Source: Anastrepha obliqua (taxonomy: Eukaryota; Arthropoda; Insecta; Diptera; Tephritidae). From it: a stretch of DNA of 64,000 nt. The stretch spans positions 66,792,501 to 66,856,500 of the forward strand of contig NC_072896.1 of NCBI RefSeq assembly GCF_027943255.1, in the 5' to 3' direction. Numbering within the stretch: the stretch's first letter is position 1; every line of letters starts with the position of its first letter. Under the pieces are notes generated by a model, which had not been told where the DNA came from, searched no databases, and worked only from the letters and a program-made list of their open reading frames with translations. This document shows positions 1 through 12,696 of the stretch, in pieces. A program made the translations under genes and the position numbers.

Positions 1-445
1 AAACGATATCAGAATTTCGGCTGATAATGCGATCTTCGAAGACAGTGCGCAAAAGATTGATCGTAGCATTCGCTGTGTGGCCAGTAGCGCCATCTTGTTG
101 GAACTAAATGCCACCAATATCGTCCTCTTCAATTTCTCGGAACAAAAATTCGTTCAACATGGCCCCACTGACGGTTACGGCTACTCCTCGCTCATTTTCG
201 AAGAAAAATGGACCAATGATGCCTCTCGACGAAAATCTGCACCAAACAGTGACTCGTTGTGAATGCATCGGCTTTTTTTCGAGTGCGTGCCGGTTTTCTG
301 AGCCCCAAATGCGGCAATTTTGCTTGTTAACATACCTGCCGAGATGGAAATGAGCTTCATCCGAAAAGATGATTTTTCGGTAAAAGTCTTCATCTTCTTC
401 AAGTCGATCCCAAGCCCATGAAGCGAAGCGAAAACGCATTGGTTG
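1..445 (-). pseudogene. Transposase fragment, Tc1/mariner superfamily (DD41D-like), cut by the window edge
   Basis: Cut-and-paste transposase remnant, read from right to left. Visible in order are a segment ending RLEEDEDFYRK, the first catalytic aspartate in FSDEAHFHLG, the family signature NKQNCRIWGSEN, a VTVWCRFSSRGIIGPFFFE strand, and the second catalytic aspartate in FQQDGATGHTA. The codon before FQQDGA is TAG at 104-106, where relatives have tryptophan (TGG), so this is a one-base nonsense change. The frame continues cleanly past it to base 1. The N-terminal helix-turn-helix is absent: homology fades just right of 445, so the copy is 5' truncated. The C-terminus lies outside the window. 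The same signature motifs occur in the element at 38593-39893. Family assignment is from motifs only. Confidence 0.85.
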
Positions 446-3019
446 GTTCTGTCAAATCAGATGACAGCTAAGTGTTACCATTCTTCAAATAATACCTAGT
501 TCAAATCCGTAACGATAGATAGCGGGCCTTGGGTATATAGCTATAAGTACTTGAACTGGCAGATTTAAATATTAATAAATTTAATATTTATATTTTCATA
601 TTACCTCTTATCGAATTATCGAAAAAAAACAAGCTAAGGAAACCTGAAAATAAATGAGCCGTTTTGTGATAGGAATGGGGCTGTATCTTTACTAACACAT
701 AAATGACAATATTTTCAGAGTTTGCTAAAATAAATGAAACTAGTAGTTTCCGTTCACTTTAAAATTCTTTCATGGTTGTAAAACTGCACATTTATTAAAA
801 AATTTAACGTTAAATAAAACTACACTTAATAGCTTAAAAACAGTATAAATTCAATATTTTTGGAATATTTATTTTGGCTGTCAGGAAAAATCAGTTTCGA
901 AAAATTGATACTTTGACCACTTCAAATTCCAAGAATGGAAGGTCAAAAGTTTATGCGAGGGAAATAAACCCCGTTTTCATTTACATTTTTATGTCTCCTT
1001 AAACCATTTATTTTAACTATAATAATAGATATCAGATAACTATATAAATATTGGATATCGCCTGCTTGGGAGAGTTCTGACCCGCTTGTTTCACAAGTTG
1101 TCCAGACGGCAACGAACTAACATGAGCGGAAACTGTGTCGATTTTGTTCGTACACCACCAACACAATCTCAGTTTTATCGTAAACAAACCACTGTAATGA
1201 CTCCGGTTACGCCAACCAATCAGCTGAATTTGACTTCAAAATTCGCTGAGGACCAGTGAACGATCCGATGTTGGCTACACCTGATAAATTCTGTCCGCGG
1301 TTTGTTTAAGAGATCTTGGTATTTAAATTCATTCAATATTTTCTGATACATCTTAGACTTCATACAAAAATCTCATGGCTACTTTTTTTACAGATCTTAT
1401 TTTTCATCTCCAGGGTATCTGAAAATATACAGCGCATGAAAAAATGTAACACTCTAGCAAAATCCATACATTTCGTGGGCGCTCTATATAAATGTAATTT
1501 ATATTATTCGTTCGTTATTTTCTGCTTACTGCCTTTTGTAAACATAAAATGTACCCTGAATTATAACTTTTTTTGCTTTTCAATATAATTTTTGAGCTTC
1601 GAGCAGTATTTGTATATATATATATAAGTATGTGCATAAGAACCACTTATACCACTCTTAGCCAAACTCTCCATCACTCTCAGGTATTGTCACACGCATG
1701 CGGCATTGTAATTAACATAACAGCACATTCAAGTAACCTATACGTCGGGAATGTTGCAAAGCTCGCGCCTCGTTAGATAGGCCAACAATCAGTCAGCCCC
1801 ACACACACGCGCACGCATACAAATATTTCTTCAACTACAACAACAGCCGACACATTTCAATGACAAGACATTTTGTATACGGCCAATTGGTGTGTTGTCA
1901 TGTATCCAAGTTGCCGGCAAGCTGACGAGCGGAAGTCTCGCAGGCAGACCAAAAAACATTGCAAAGTGGCTGGGCGGCTTAAAAGTAAGAAACGCTGCTG
2001 CCGTCATGTCTGACGTCATGAATGAGAGTCATGTTCTGGCAAGATGCCGCATATTTTGTGCTGTTGCTCTTTCCTCCATGTAAGTATTGTTGGATACATT
2101 TACGTCTGAGTTGTTAATGATAGCAGTGATGCGTTACGTTGTTGATGCCGTTGCTATTGTTGACATTGTCATTGTCATTGCCTTTGCTTTTGCTGTTGCA
2201 AATTGAAGACGTTACCAATGATGTTGCAAAATTGTACACAACAATAGATTGGTATAGTAAAATTTTTGAAGTGTGCATGTGTTTCGTTGCAGCCTATACC
2301 AATCTCTTTCCGTATGCCACCCATGTTTGTATGTACATACATTCACAATATTCCTGTATGTGTTCGGCGTTGTACGTGACTCTTGTGCTCATGTTTCTCT
2401 TGTGCTACTTAACCTTTGTGGCATGTTTGGTGGCTAAAGTGGCTAGCTGGTTGCACATGATTGTTGGAATGAACTGGCACGACAACACCAAACACACTCA
2501 CATATACACACACACATGTACATACATTCAAGCACACATTCTAGAAATGTTTGCATGAGATGCTTGAGTGGCAACTGGCATGCGACGGTCACATGCTCTT
2601 GAAGCAAAGTAAGTGGCAGTGAACAGAGGAAACCCCTAAATTCAGTCTTGAAATTCCTGAAACCAATTCTCGATTATCTGTGTGTCCGTAAGAAAGGAAA
2701 AACTGTACAATTAAAAGGCTGTTTACTAAGCAGAATTGTTAATGATGAAAAATTAGCAGACATTGGTTAATGATTATGGTATGCAGGCGCATTCATCCTT
2801 GAGAAGTTTGTGAGTTTCGCTCCGCAACCAATTTGCGGTGCGCGTGTTGGTGCTGAAACCAGGAGTAATTTTTTATGATAAGCTTACTCAGTTTTCATCA
2901 CTAAAGTGCACTGCCACTGCCTCCTAAGCTCTTTAACATAAGTGGCACACATTTTGAGATATTGACTGACACCCAGTGTAACTCAGTTAGGAACCGACAT
3001 CTACAAAAAGTTCCGTGTA
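446..3019. other. Noncoding, AT-rich
   Basis: No coding region I can support. It holds a short TA run at 1613-1626, imperfect TTG/CATTG triplet-rich sequence around 2130-2205, and CA/TACA-rich simple sequence around 2485-2545. The open frames here overlap these simple repeats and carry no recognisable motif. Confidence 0.6.
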
Positions 3020-3533
3020 CCCCCTGATCAGAAAGTACCGGGAATGTTTAATTTAAACGAACCGTAGGCGTAGGGCACCATGAGTACCTTCCATCGGGCC
3101 AGCCGTCAATAAATAATATTATTTAACATATTTATCCATATTGAAGCGTTGGAGATAAGCTGTACGTCGCAAAAGGCCGAAATGTGGGCAAACAATTCTT
3201 AGATTTTACATGATGTCAACGCGCCGTCACACCTAGCCTAAATTGTGCTGGATTATTTGACCAAACACCAAGTAAAAACCATGATGCAAGCACCGTATTC
3301 AGCTTATATGGCCCCTTGCGACTTATTTTGGTTTCCCAAGTTAAAGTTATCACTTTGTGGAAGGAAGAGAATGCAAAGAAGGCCAACCCTTCGTCGGCTT
3401 ACCAGGGGTGCAGGGAGGACTGGGTTAATCATTGGCACATGTGTGTTGCTTCAGACGGAAATAAAATAAATTTGCCTAAAATTTAACTCTGCTTTGTTTT
3501 ATTTGAACATTCCCGTCACTTCTGATCATAGGG
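3020..3533 (+). mobile_element. Internally deleted mariner remnant
   Basis: A 514-bp deletion derivative flanked by TA on both sides (3018-3019 and 3534-3535). The ends are imperfect inverted repeats: CCCCCTGATCAGAAAGTACC on the left, and on the right, reverse-complemented, CCCTATGATCAGAAGTGACG. The inside keeps only the C-terminal part of a mariner transposase: a degraded NAPSHT-like stretch, then DYLTKHQVKTMMQAPYS, a PCDLFWFPKLKL segment (mariner consensus PSDFxLFPxLK) and a HWHMCVASDG terminus in another frame. The helix-turn-helix and first aspartate are gone. A full mariner is about 1.3 kb, so well over half is missing. Confidence 0.75.
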
Positions 3534-5229
3534 TATATCAAGCTATTACTTGCTTAATAGAGATCTTTGTGCACAGTAGCCAGTATATGCTTGAGTTGTT
3601 TTGGCCATATCGCATATCTTCCAGGACAGGTACCTGTCCAAATAAACAACAAGATATGCAGCCTTACTGCATTGAGGAATCGTGTTTAATGTTATAACTG
3701 AAGGTATTTGTGTCTTATGCGTAAACGTCACATAAATGATTTTCTGTTCATTTACCTTTGAGCACTTAAGCTCCAGCTACGTTTCGGTAGCTACTTTTCG
3801 GAACACGTTTGAAAAACTACCAGCAAAATAGTAACATCACTAAAAATAAGCTGAAGCTGCTCTGGAAGCGCGTCCATTTCAACAGCCGAAGCTACAGCAT
3901 AGAACAAATAAGTTTTTCGTTTAGCTGTGAAGTGCTTCCCCTGAGCTATTTCAGCCACAGCAAAGTTTCTAATTTTTGTTCGTATAAATGACCCATGGCT
4001 TTAGCTGCGGACGCACGAAAGATAAGCTCTAGGACTCTAAAAAAAATATAGTATTTACATTAGTTGAAACTCTGCAACCCTTTAAAACCTAAAAGGTTTA
4101 CTACCTGCTCGACCTAAACAATATCTGGGGTCATCGTGTAACACAAAAGCAATACAAAAGCAGCTAAGGCAGCAACTATGACAGCAAAACTTGGGAACAA
4201 TATTCGCAACAAAGCTACAGCACAGCTTATATTATTTTTTGGAATTGCTTTACCAGCTTCAATTTCCGCAGCCCAATTATAACCGAGGCAAATTGAATTA
4301 AAAACAGAAAGCAATTTCAAGCGCTGCATCTATAGTTGTTTTGAGATACTTTGATGGATCTATGTACGTGAATCATATTTCACATTTTTGAACTCGACAG
4401 CTGCAATATAAAACAGACAAAGGTCAAAATAAGAAGTTAATTAAAAACAAAATTGGATAATGCACCACCTCGCACAACGGTTTGAAAGTATTCAAAAGAT
4501 TTTTGTTCGCTTTTCTCTCCTGTGGGAATCTTAATGAGAAAACGATCATTTCATTGGCATTAATTATTGGGTTATGGGGATCTTTTGTTTAAAAATTTAT
4601 TCATCTAATTCACCAATAGTCAAAGCCTTTGCCAACAACTAAGTTTAAATTCCACTTCAACGAATTGATTTAATTAAGAAATTAGTACCAAACAAAATTT
4701 AAAAAGATCGATTTTATAAAACATGCACAAATGTATAATAAACATTTGTAGAATTGTCTGGGAAAACATTGGTATCGTAAAATAGATTGCGTACAGGTCG
4801 TACAACGAGAAACAACGCAAGGGTGCATTTTTTTTTGTTTTTTGGGACAGTCCAAAGTTGAAATATCCTGTCAACCGTTTTTTAACAGAGGTAACTTCGG
4901 GCAGCCATAGTCAAATGTAGACGCCTCAATATATATAACTTCAGACTGCGTTACCAGCCGGATTTATCACTGAAAAAAATTACATAAAAAATGTGTGTAA
5001 TATCAATTGGTGCCAATATAAATAAGGGAAAAGCTTCAATTAATAAAATATTTGCTGATACGAAACACATGTTTGAGAAAAGAGTAAAAACTTTGGTACT
5101 TTGGTAACAATTGTTCTCTGTTAATTGTAGATAGTCTGTAAGACACTTGTTATATCCTGCATACTACACCTGCGTCTTGTTATTTAAAAGGCACACCTCG
5201 CTTGTTCGTTCACTTTATCTATGAATCTA
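3534..5229. other. Noncoding
   Basis: AT-rich sequence with no gene or repeat I can name. Open frames are short and lack motifs. Confidence 0.55.
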
Positions 5230-5978
5230 CAGGGTTGCTCATATTCGACGGACCCATCTGGCAACCCTGTATCTTTTGACAGAGACCACAGATCGCTTAA
5301 TGACATACCGCGTAGGAAGCGTCAGTCCAAGCAGATTTTTACCATGGAACAGTACACACCACGCGAGCGCTCCCAAATTGTTGATATATACATTCAACAA
5401 AAGAAGTCAATTGTGAAAACGTTGAGTTTGAGTGCGTATAAAAATTAAATAATGTGAAAGGTGCGCCTTCTAAGAACACCATTAAACGTTTGTACGAAAG
5501 GTTTTCGACTGGTGATGCTCTTATTCAAAAAGGCCAAATCAAAACCGACCAAGGCGATTGGATGAGAATATTGCTCTTGTACGGGCCAATGTTGAGACGT
5601 CGCCAAGGACATCCCAAAATCGCCATTCTCAGCAGTTGGGCATTGCTCGGACCACTTTACAACGAATTATCAGCATTGATTTGATTTATTCCCGTATAAG
5701 ATTCAATTGACGCAAAGATTGTTGCCTGCGGACAAGCCTCGTCGATTGGAGTGGACCCAAAGAGTCATCGAAATCCGTCGGGTCCGTCGAATATGGGCAG
5801 CCCAGTACCCTCCACGGTAGATCGAACATGCCTCTGTGCGCCCACCGTTGACTTAATGCGTTTTTCCAACAGTGTTTTCAAAGACAAAATGATCCAATAA
5901 TGTCACCGCTCCAAAATTCGCGCCGAATTATCACTCTCTGTGGATAGATTTCCTTTTTGGCGATCATGGTCCACCCTG
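5230..5978 (+). mobile_element. Internally deleted transposon, same superfamily as the DD41D elements
   Basis: A 749-bp element flanked by TA (5228-5229 and 5979-5980), with weak terminal inverted repeats beginning CAGGGTtgctCAT and, reverse-complemented, CAGGGTggacCAT. The transposase start is readable at about 5344 as MEQYTPRERSQIVDIYIQQ. After a frame change come APSKNTIKRLYERF (helix-turn-helix), a damaged SLQRI segment, then LFPYKIQLTQRLLPADKPRR and LEWTQRVIEIRR near 5690-5790. A short RIWAAQYP stretch resembles the CRIWGxxNP signature. The segment holding the first aspartate and everything after the signature has been deleted. Several frameshifts indicate age. Confidence 0.75.
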
Positions 5979-6524
5979 TATGTCCAATTAATTGTATCTG
6001 TATGTTAACTTGTTGGAAACTTAAAGACTTGGTAGCTATATTTTCTATGTAGACGATTAGCTTGTAGGAATAAATAAGTATATATTAAACCGATGTGTAT
6101 ATTACGATGTATGTATTACACTGTGCAAAAATGAAATTTTTTTATTCAGGAAAATTTCATATGCACGTGAAACTATATGTTGATTTTATAGATTATAGTA
6201 AACCGGCGTACTCAATTTTTCAAAGAACTTAATTTTTCAAAAATTGTTTCAAATACTTATGCACACTCGATGCTACTAATATTAAGATCAAACAAAAGGG
6301 GATATATCCAGCTATTGAAAAACAAATTTTGTGCGACACTGAGCACAGTGTTATAATTCATTGGCGGAAGCTAGATAGTATTTAAATTCAATAATGCTAA
6401 AAAATACAAAATCAATACTTTTCAGATTTTTAAAAATATGGATCAAAATTAATCGTTTGATAAATATTTCGTAAAAATGTTTCACAAAAATATGCACCAC
6501 TTTAGAATGTGAATGCTAAATCAA
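5979..6524. other. Noncoding
   Basis: Very AT-rich, with no coding or repeat signal recognised. Confidence 0.5.
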
Positions 6525-6970
6525 ACCCGAACGATTTTTGACGCTTGTTAAAATCGAAAATAAAACTGTGTCTAATATTCCCACATCTCTGTTTTATAAT
6601 GATAAAAAAGTTAACTCAATTTCAGCACTCGCAAATCTTTATGGTGAATTTTTCGCACCAAATTTAGCGTCAGATGAAGACGATAACTCAGACGGCGGTT
6701 TTAAAACTTTTTTACAGCGAAATTCTCATATGAGTTCTGCTCTTTGGTTCTGACTGAAGATGCCACGCTGAAGCGTATTAATAATTTAAAGATGTCCTCA
6801 GAGACAGATTTTTATGGACTTTCTGCTACTCTGGTAAAAGCATGGGGTCGAATAGGCTATTCGTTCCTATGTAGCGTCGTCGTAATTAGGAAAAATGCCC
6901 TTTTGGATATGAATAGGCTATTTCATCATGCCAACGGCGAAGATTCAGCCCGCACCGACCAACACAAATG
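6525..6970 (+). pseudogene. Non-LTR retrotransposon reverse transcriptase linker fragment (Jockey/CR1-like)
   Basis: Two overlapping frames give the stretch that lies between endonuclease and reverse transcriptase in insect LINEs. First comes SNIPTSLFYNDKKVNSISAL followed by ANLYGEFFAPN (typical: IPxxMxYNxxxxxxxxxIANLFAxFF). After a frameshift near 6745 come TLKRINNLKMSSETDFYGLS and ATLVKAW, corresponding to the LKxxKSxGPDGLP entry to the RT fingers, with GPDG replaced by DFYG. No catalytic YxDD and no endonuclease are present. I judge it an orphan fragment. Confidence 0.6.
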
Positions 6971-8026
6971 ATTTGAAAGGCTGAAACGAAAAAAGCCGCT
7001 CTACTTCTTGCAGTAATCAACTCCTTTGCAAGTCTTGTGCAGGCATCATCGAAAATTGTTCGTTCGTTTATTTATTGTTAACCAGTTGCACCGAAAAAAG
7101 AAAAACGAAAAGAAAAAAATAGTGTTTTCAAATAATTTACGTTAATTGAAACCAAATTTAAAAACTTTCATTACCCCTTAAAAACAATTGTGAAGTTTAA
7201 GGGCGGCAGGTAGTCCAATATTCTGCAACTTTTCAGCTTTCATAATTGCTGTACCGCTTAATTTAAAATTATTGTAAATTTGAAACTATTTATATTGCAT
7301 TGTAATTAACCTTTCAGTTGAGTTTACAGCCCCGGCGCCATTTTTTCTTCTGAGTGCTATTTCTGCATTCCTAGGTGAGTGCATATTTTTGTTTGCTTTT
7401 TAAAGTGAACTGCGTTGAATCCTGTTAATAGATACTTTTTTTTTTAATTATTTTCCAAATACCAAAAAACTATGTTGGTAAGCCAGTGAACTTTTGGTTT
7501 TTGAGCAATACAATGGCTTTACTAGAAATATCGATTTTAAGCAAGTTCTTGAACATTTTCGTATTATAAAAAATTTCAGTGAAGCTTTGCACAAATTAAA
7601 ATCTGAATGTTTCTCCTGAAAAAAATTAGGTTGAGGCATTTGCTTGAAATATTCTTAACTCATTTTCGTTTTAAAGCTGCAAAAGTAATATCGTACATCC
7701 ATGTGTGTCTTCTGGCCTCTTCTTTCAATATGAGTATACATACATCCTTATGTTGCAGCCCTGTTCAAAGCAAATAGGTATGTGACTTTTACTTTCGCTT
7801 TTATGCAAACCGACAATATCTACATTTCTTTTCTGCTACAAAACTCTTTGCCTTTTTGAGCTTTCGAATTTCATTTCGCTTCTCTCGCATCGCCAATGCG
7901 AAATTCAGAATTTTCGCTTTCATCTAATCCACGTGCATACGTTGCAAGTGGCGAGTAGTGCTTAAGGCAATAATATTTTCTCATATATGTACATTCCCAT
8001 GTATGGTATGTTTGAAAATCGGTATA
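6971..8026. other. Noncoding
   Basis: AT-rich, with a T-run near 7437. No gene or repeat recognised. Confidence 0.5.
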
Positions 8027-8779
<753 letters not shown>

Positions 8780-9273
8780 TATGCATACATACTTATACAT
8801 ATATCCCTGTGTGCAAGGATGTGAATATGTCTGTATGTCTGTGCATTTGTGCTTAATAAGTTGAGTTTGCTGAGCGGAAACAAGTCTATACGCACACATG
8901 CAACAGCAATGCTGTGGGGCATGTGAACTTTTTTTGCAATACATCTTCACTACAATATTTTCTGCATGTGTATGTCTTTTTACGGAAGTACTTACCCGTA
9001 AGTGAAAACATAAATGCCGACATTCACTGACTATGCTGGTTATTTTTTCGGCATTGCTTTGGCTTTCTTCTTTGAAAATATTTGCTAAAAGCTTTCGAAT
9101 AAACAAATTTAAATATGTTTTCTGTAGTTATCTTCATTTTGCATATTTCTTTTTTTTAGTCAGAAAGTTTCAAATTGAGAAAAAGTAAAAACGCGGTGTT
9201 TTTTTAAAAAGTTCTCAAGCTTATTTTATTCTAATGAAGAGTGTTCATTAAATGGATGTTATATATATAAGTA
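8780..9273. other. Noncoding
   Basis: Contains ATACATAC/TATGTCTG-type simple sequence at about 8783-8850 and a TA-rich patch at 9260-9270. No gene recognised. Confidence 0.5.
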
Positions 9274-9349
9274 CAGTAGGTTCTGTTTTTATGCGGCTTT
9301 TTTTTTATGCGGTTTTAAAATAGTGCGGTTTTTTTTTAAATTACAAAAT

Positions 9350-9604
9350 GCATGTCGACCTATCGGGAATTGTACATATAAACAAGATTCTAAACCAGCT
9401 AAGCAACAACTCATCACATATTACATCAGAAATGCTAACCCTGCAAGTATGGAACCACCTGCATCACCATCCAGATCAGACGTGTACATTTCCTCAAGTG
9501 ACGAAAGTGATTTTACGCCAAATCCTAAACGAATGCGCAACATGTGGGTATTGTCTGATTCTATTTCTGACTTAAATTTATTTTTCGATTCTGACGTTTC
9601 TTAA
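9350..9604 (+). pseudogene. Possible C-terminal tail of a pogo/Tigger transposase
   Basis: An open frame inside the pogo-like element ends at a TAA at 9602-9604, directly followed by AATAAAG, a polyadenylation-type signal. The encoded tail is rich in Ser, Asp and Glu, with SSSDESDFTPNPKRMR and a closing SDLNLFFDSDV. Tigger and pogo transposases usually end in acidic Ser-rich tails, which fits, but there is no catalytic motif to prove it. A second frame across the same bases is open but has no such composition. Confidence 0.4.
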
Positions 9605-9639
9605 ATAAAGATATAATTTTCAAAAATACAATATTTTGT

Positions 9640-9870
9640 TTATGCGATTTTATTTAATTATTTCAGATTCACGCGGTCTATGGAACGTATCTATAGTTAT
9701 AATATGGGACTAGTGCCCTTTTTTATGCGATTTTATTACATTATTTCAGATTTATGCGGTTATAGCACTTTTGAAACGTATCTATAGTTTTACTATAGAA
9801 CTAGTAGCTTTTTTTATGCTGTTTTTTTTTATGCTGTTTCTTGCGGAACGTATCTACCACATAAAAACAG
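9640..9870. repeat. Tandem repeat of about 85-90 bp inside the pogo-like element
   Basis: Two and a half units. Unit A starts near 9640 with TTATGCGATTTTATTTAATT, and unit B near 9723 with TTATGCGATTTTATTACATT. Each continues through ATTTCAGATT, a CGCGG or TGCGG box and GAACGTATCTATAG or AAACGTATCTATAG. A partial third unit runs into the right inverted repeat (GCGGAACGTATCTACCAC). The repeated TATGCGG words echo the inverted repeats and could be extra transposase binding sites; that is inference. Confidence 0.7.
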
Positions 9871-9879
9871 AACCTACTG

Positions 9880-10739
9880 TATTTAAATGAGTTATTTAAG
9901 AAACACAATACGCGCTTGGTAACTGAAGGTACTACTTGGCCCGTGTGATGAATTTTCCGATGTTGGCGGACTGTGAACCCAACTTCATCAATGATACGCA
10001 GAATCGTACCTTAAAAATCATTCCATTTAAGAAATGGTTTCTGAGCTATTAACATCCACCCAGAAAAAAATCAAATGACGTTGATGGTCAAATCAACTTG
10101 GCGTATTTCATGGCAAATGAGCTTGCAAGTCAAGATACAACTAAGCAGACTTCTACCGGAAAAACTCTATTGGTAACTTATGGCTACCTACAATTGCTGT
10201 TTAGGAAATTTTCCATTAGGCGAGCTGGTAAAATTGATAATTTTATATAAAATAAAAATAACAGAAATCAGAAGAGTTTTATTCAACTAAAACTGACTAC
10301 GAGTTTTATCAACTTCTGTAGTGTACTTTCCTTATAACTTTTGTTCTTATTGTTTATGCTGTAAGTTAATATAAAAACAAAATGGAGAAAAAAATTAGCG
10401 CAACTGACTTAAAAATTTAATAAACAAATATTTTCCAGTAAAAATGACAATATAATGCCGACTTTGCCACTTTTGTTATATAAAAACACTGTCCCTCGGC
10501 CTTCCTCTACTTCTCACTATAGACAAATCAAAGAGGGAATACTTTCTAACGATTCTCTAAAAAAATTTTGCATATACTCATATTTGCGGCTTGTGGCATA
10601 AACGTGTGTTAAAGTTGAAGATGAACAAAAATTGCATACTCTCAGGGTTATGAAAAAGTAGTGACGTTTATAGACACAATTTTTTGTTTACATTAAAATA
10701 TTAAGGTTTTTAAAAGGAGTATATTTTCAAGAAGAAAGT
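9880..10739. other. Noncoding
   Basis: AT-rich sequence. I recognise no gene or repeat before the LINE that begins near 10740. Confidence 0.45.
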
Positions 10740-10834
10740 GAAAACTCTCAAGCGTTTTCTTTCCAATTCTGAAGGAGAATCCTGGCCTAGCTTCTCTCTT
10801 TCGCGATATTTGATGACATCAGGCCACGTGAAGC

Positions 10835-11340
10835 TTATCGCTTGTGCCGATCAGAATCAACTGGTCTTTACAAAATAGCCATATTAAGGACCGGCGAAGT
10901 ATGGGCTGGGTGTAAACTTGAGGTAATTTCAAGGGATGATATTCCGAGTTTACCAAGAGCTAGGGCCTGATTACCAGCGGAGCCATCAGACCCTCAAATG
11001 ATCCTTGAAATGCTTCAAGTATATAATCCGGAGCTTCCTACATTCTCTTGGAAGGTCACAAAGCTGGACGATCCCACGGGTGAGTACCGAATCGCTACTT
11101 TCGTAGTATGCAAGGACTCGGTGGACACACTGGCGCGATCAGACGGTGTGGTACTAAGGGGTTTTCGCCCATAACATTGAGAGTCTACAAAAAGGACAGG
11201 ACGTCTAATTTAAAGCACCCCGTTGGAGCTGAGGTAGACCTCTCGGCGGAATCTGGCTCTGGTCCTAATACTGCGACAGAGCTACAAGAGGCATTTGCTG
11301 ATGACAGTATCCCTTCCTTGCTAGATTGAGTACATTCCAC
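10835..11340 (+). pseudogene. LINE ORF1 C-terminal domain
   Basis: Reading across one stop gives LYKIAILRTGEVWAGCKLEV, SRDDIPSLPRARA, LPAEPSDPQMILEMLQVYNP, SWKVTKLDDPTGEYRIATF and SDGVVLRGFRP. A frameshift near 11170 then leads to LRVYKKDRTSN and an acidic tail. The LPAEPS...ILEMLQ...NP...W.V pattern is one I associate with the ORF1 protein of RNase H-bearing insect LINEs (the Pfam DUF4780 type), where ORF1 coats the RNA. That family name is from memory of the pattern and should be checked. Confidence 0.6.
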
Positions 11341-11439
11341 TACTCTCACTGATGAGGAAGAGTTACTGGCATCAGACTCGGATGATGCTAATAAAACGGT
11401 TGTGGAGATGAAGTTCAGTGCCCCTGATGTAACGGGTTC

Positions 11440-12151
11440 TTCAAATTAATCTTCATCACTCAAAGGTTGCATCCGCCAACCTCATAATCCACCTGTCAAA
11501 AAGTGGTCCTGATTCAAGAACCATGGGTATCACGTGGACTTGTGTGCGGACTAAGTATTAAAAAATATAAGCTGATGTATGCTCGCAGCAAAGGTAATTC
11601 TATGCGTGCTAATAAAAAAAGGGATAAATGCTTTCATGCTCTCTAATTACAGCGACACCGATCAATTGACCATTAGCCTGGAGTCAGGAAACGAACGGAT
11701 GTGGCTATCTTCCTGTTACCTCGCACATGACCATGAGGAGCTACCGACATTAATATTGAAAGATCTGGTAGTGCAGGCGCAGAAGCTTGGCGCAAAGCTA
11801 ATTATTGGTGCGGATGTAAATGCGCATCACGTGATATGGGACAGCGGTGATACTAACACTAAAGGTGAGTGTCTCTTTGATTATCTGATAGGAACTAGAC
11901 TACAGATTCATAATAAAGGTAATAAACCTACTTTTGTCATTAGTAATAGACAGGAAGTGTTAGACGCTACTTTTGCTTTTGATTCCGGTATTAACAGAAT
12001 TAGGAGCTGGAAAGTTTTGAAAGAACTTTCCTTCTCTGATTATGGATATATTTCGTTTGAGGTTAGTAAAAATCTACCGAAGCCTAAGCCTGGTAGAAAT
12101 ATCAGGAAAAAAGACTGGGAAATGTGTGAGATCGTATTGGGGTTTCCGTAG
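11440..12151 (+). pseudogene. LINE APE-type endonuclease domain
   Basis: The domain that nicks target DNA before reverse transcription. It opens with LQINLHHSKVASANLI (consensus NLxHSKxA), then a frame-shifted EPWVSRGLVCGLSIKKYKLM segment. From 11579 the main frame gives CYLAHDHEELP, the catalytic GADVNAHHVIWDSGDTNTKG block (consensus GDxNAHHxxWGSxxxNxRG), NKGNKPTFV, and LDATFAFDSG (consensus IDVTxxS). The terminal SDH box reads SDYG, so a catalytic histidine is lost. The domain ends in KDWEMC, the normal start of the linker. Confidence 0.8.
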
Positions 12152-12665
12152 GAACATGTCTATCTGTTGTACCACAAAGCACAGAAAGACTAGAAAATTT
12201 GGTTGACAAGATTACCTACAACATCAATGCCGCCTTAGCGGAAGCCTGTCCCATAAGAAGACTGAGAGGTAAACCTAAGCCTAAGCAAGCTTCAAAAATC
12301 AAGCAGAAGCGCTTTTAATGAAGCAAAGAAAGAAAGAAATATGCTCTGAGAATCTATAAGAAGGAAATAAGAAATGCCCAAAGGCAATTCTGGAAATCCT
12401 TTTGCAAAGAGGTTGAAGGGGCAACTGAGATTTCCAGACTTCGTAAGATATTAGCGAGAATTCCTCAAAATTGGGAACTGCTACAGAAAAGTAAATAGTC
12501 TTTAGAACTTTTACTTGACACTCGTTTTTCAGGTTGCTCAGACATTACTGGGCATGACATGGAAGATACAGTACTCTGTCGTGAAGTCAGAATAGACGCC
12601 TCTTATGGGCGATTGAAAGCTTCAAACATTTTAAATCACCGGGCCCAGATGGTATTGTTCACTAG
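12152..12665 (+). pseudogene. LINE linker and first block of reverse transcriptase
   Basis: In broken frames: ERLENLVDKITYNINAALAE and CPIRRLRGKPKPKQ, then KKEIRNAQRQFWKSFCKEVE, ISRLRKILARIPQNWELLQK, and near 12615-12655 SFKHFKSPGPDGIVH followed by TAG. FKSPGPDGI is the conserved entry block of LINE reverse transcriptases. Nothing of the fingers and palm follows: within about 40 bases the sequence is already in the thumb. Confidence 0.75.
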
Positions 12666-12696
12666 GAAACACAGATTCCCTTAGGTATGTCCAATT

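Larger units (their letters stand above)
9274..9879 (+). mobile_element. Non-autonomous pogo/Tigger-like element
   Basis: 606 bp with TA duplications at 9272-9273 and 9880-9881. Terminal inverted repeats match for about 22 of 23 positions, beginning CAGTAGGTTCTGTTTTTATG at both ends. The CAGTA start plus TA target is typical of the pogo/Tigger group of the Tc1/mariner superfamily. The helix-turn-helix and DDE catalytic core of a Tigger transposase (about 2 kb normally) are absent. What remains is a possible C-terminal tail (see 9350-9604) followed by AATAAA and an AT-rich tandem repeat. Group assignment rests on the ends and target site. Confidence 0.75.

Noticed and set aside
2139..2558. 139-codon frame starting MLMPLLLLTLSLSLPLLLLL
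   Set aside because: The Leu run comes from TTG/CATTG simple sequence and the His/Thr tail from CACACA repeats.
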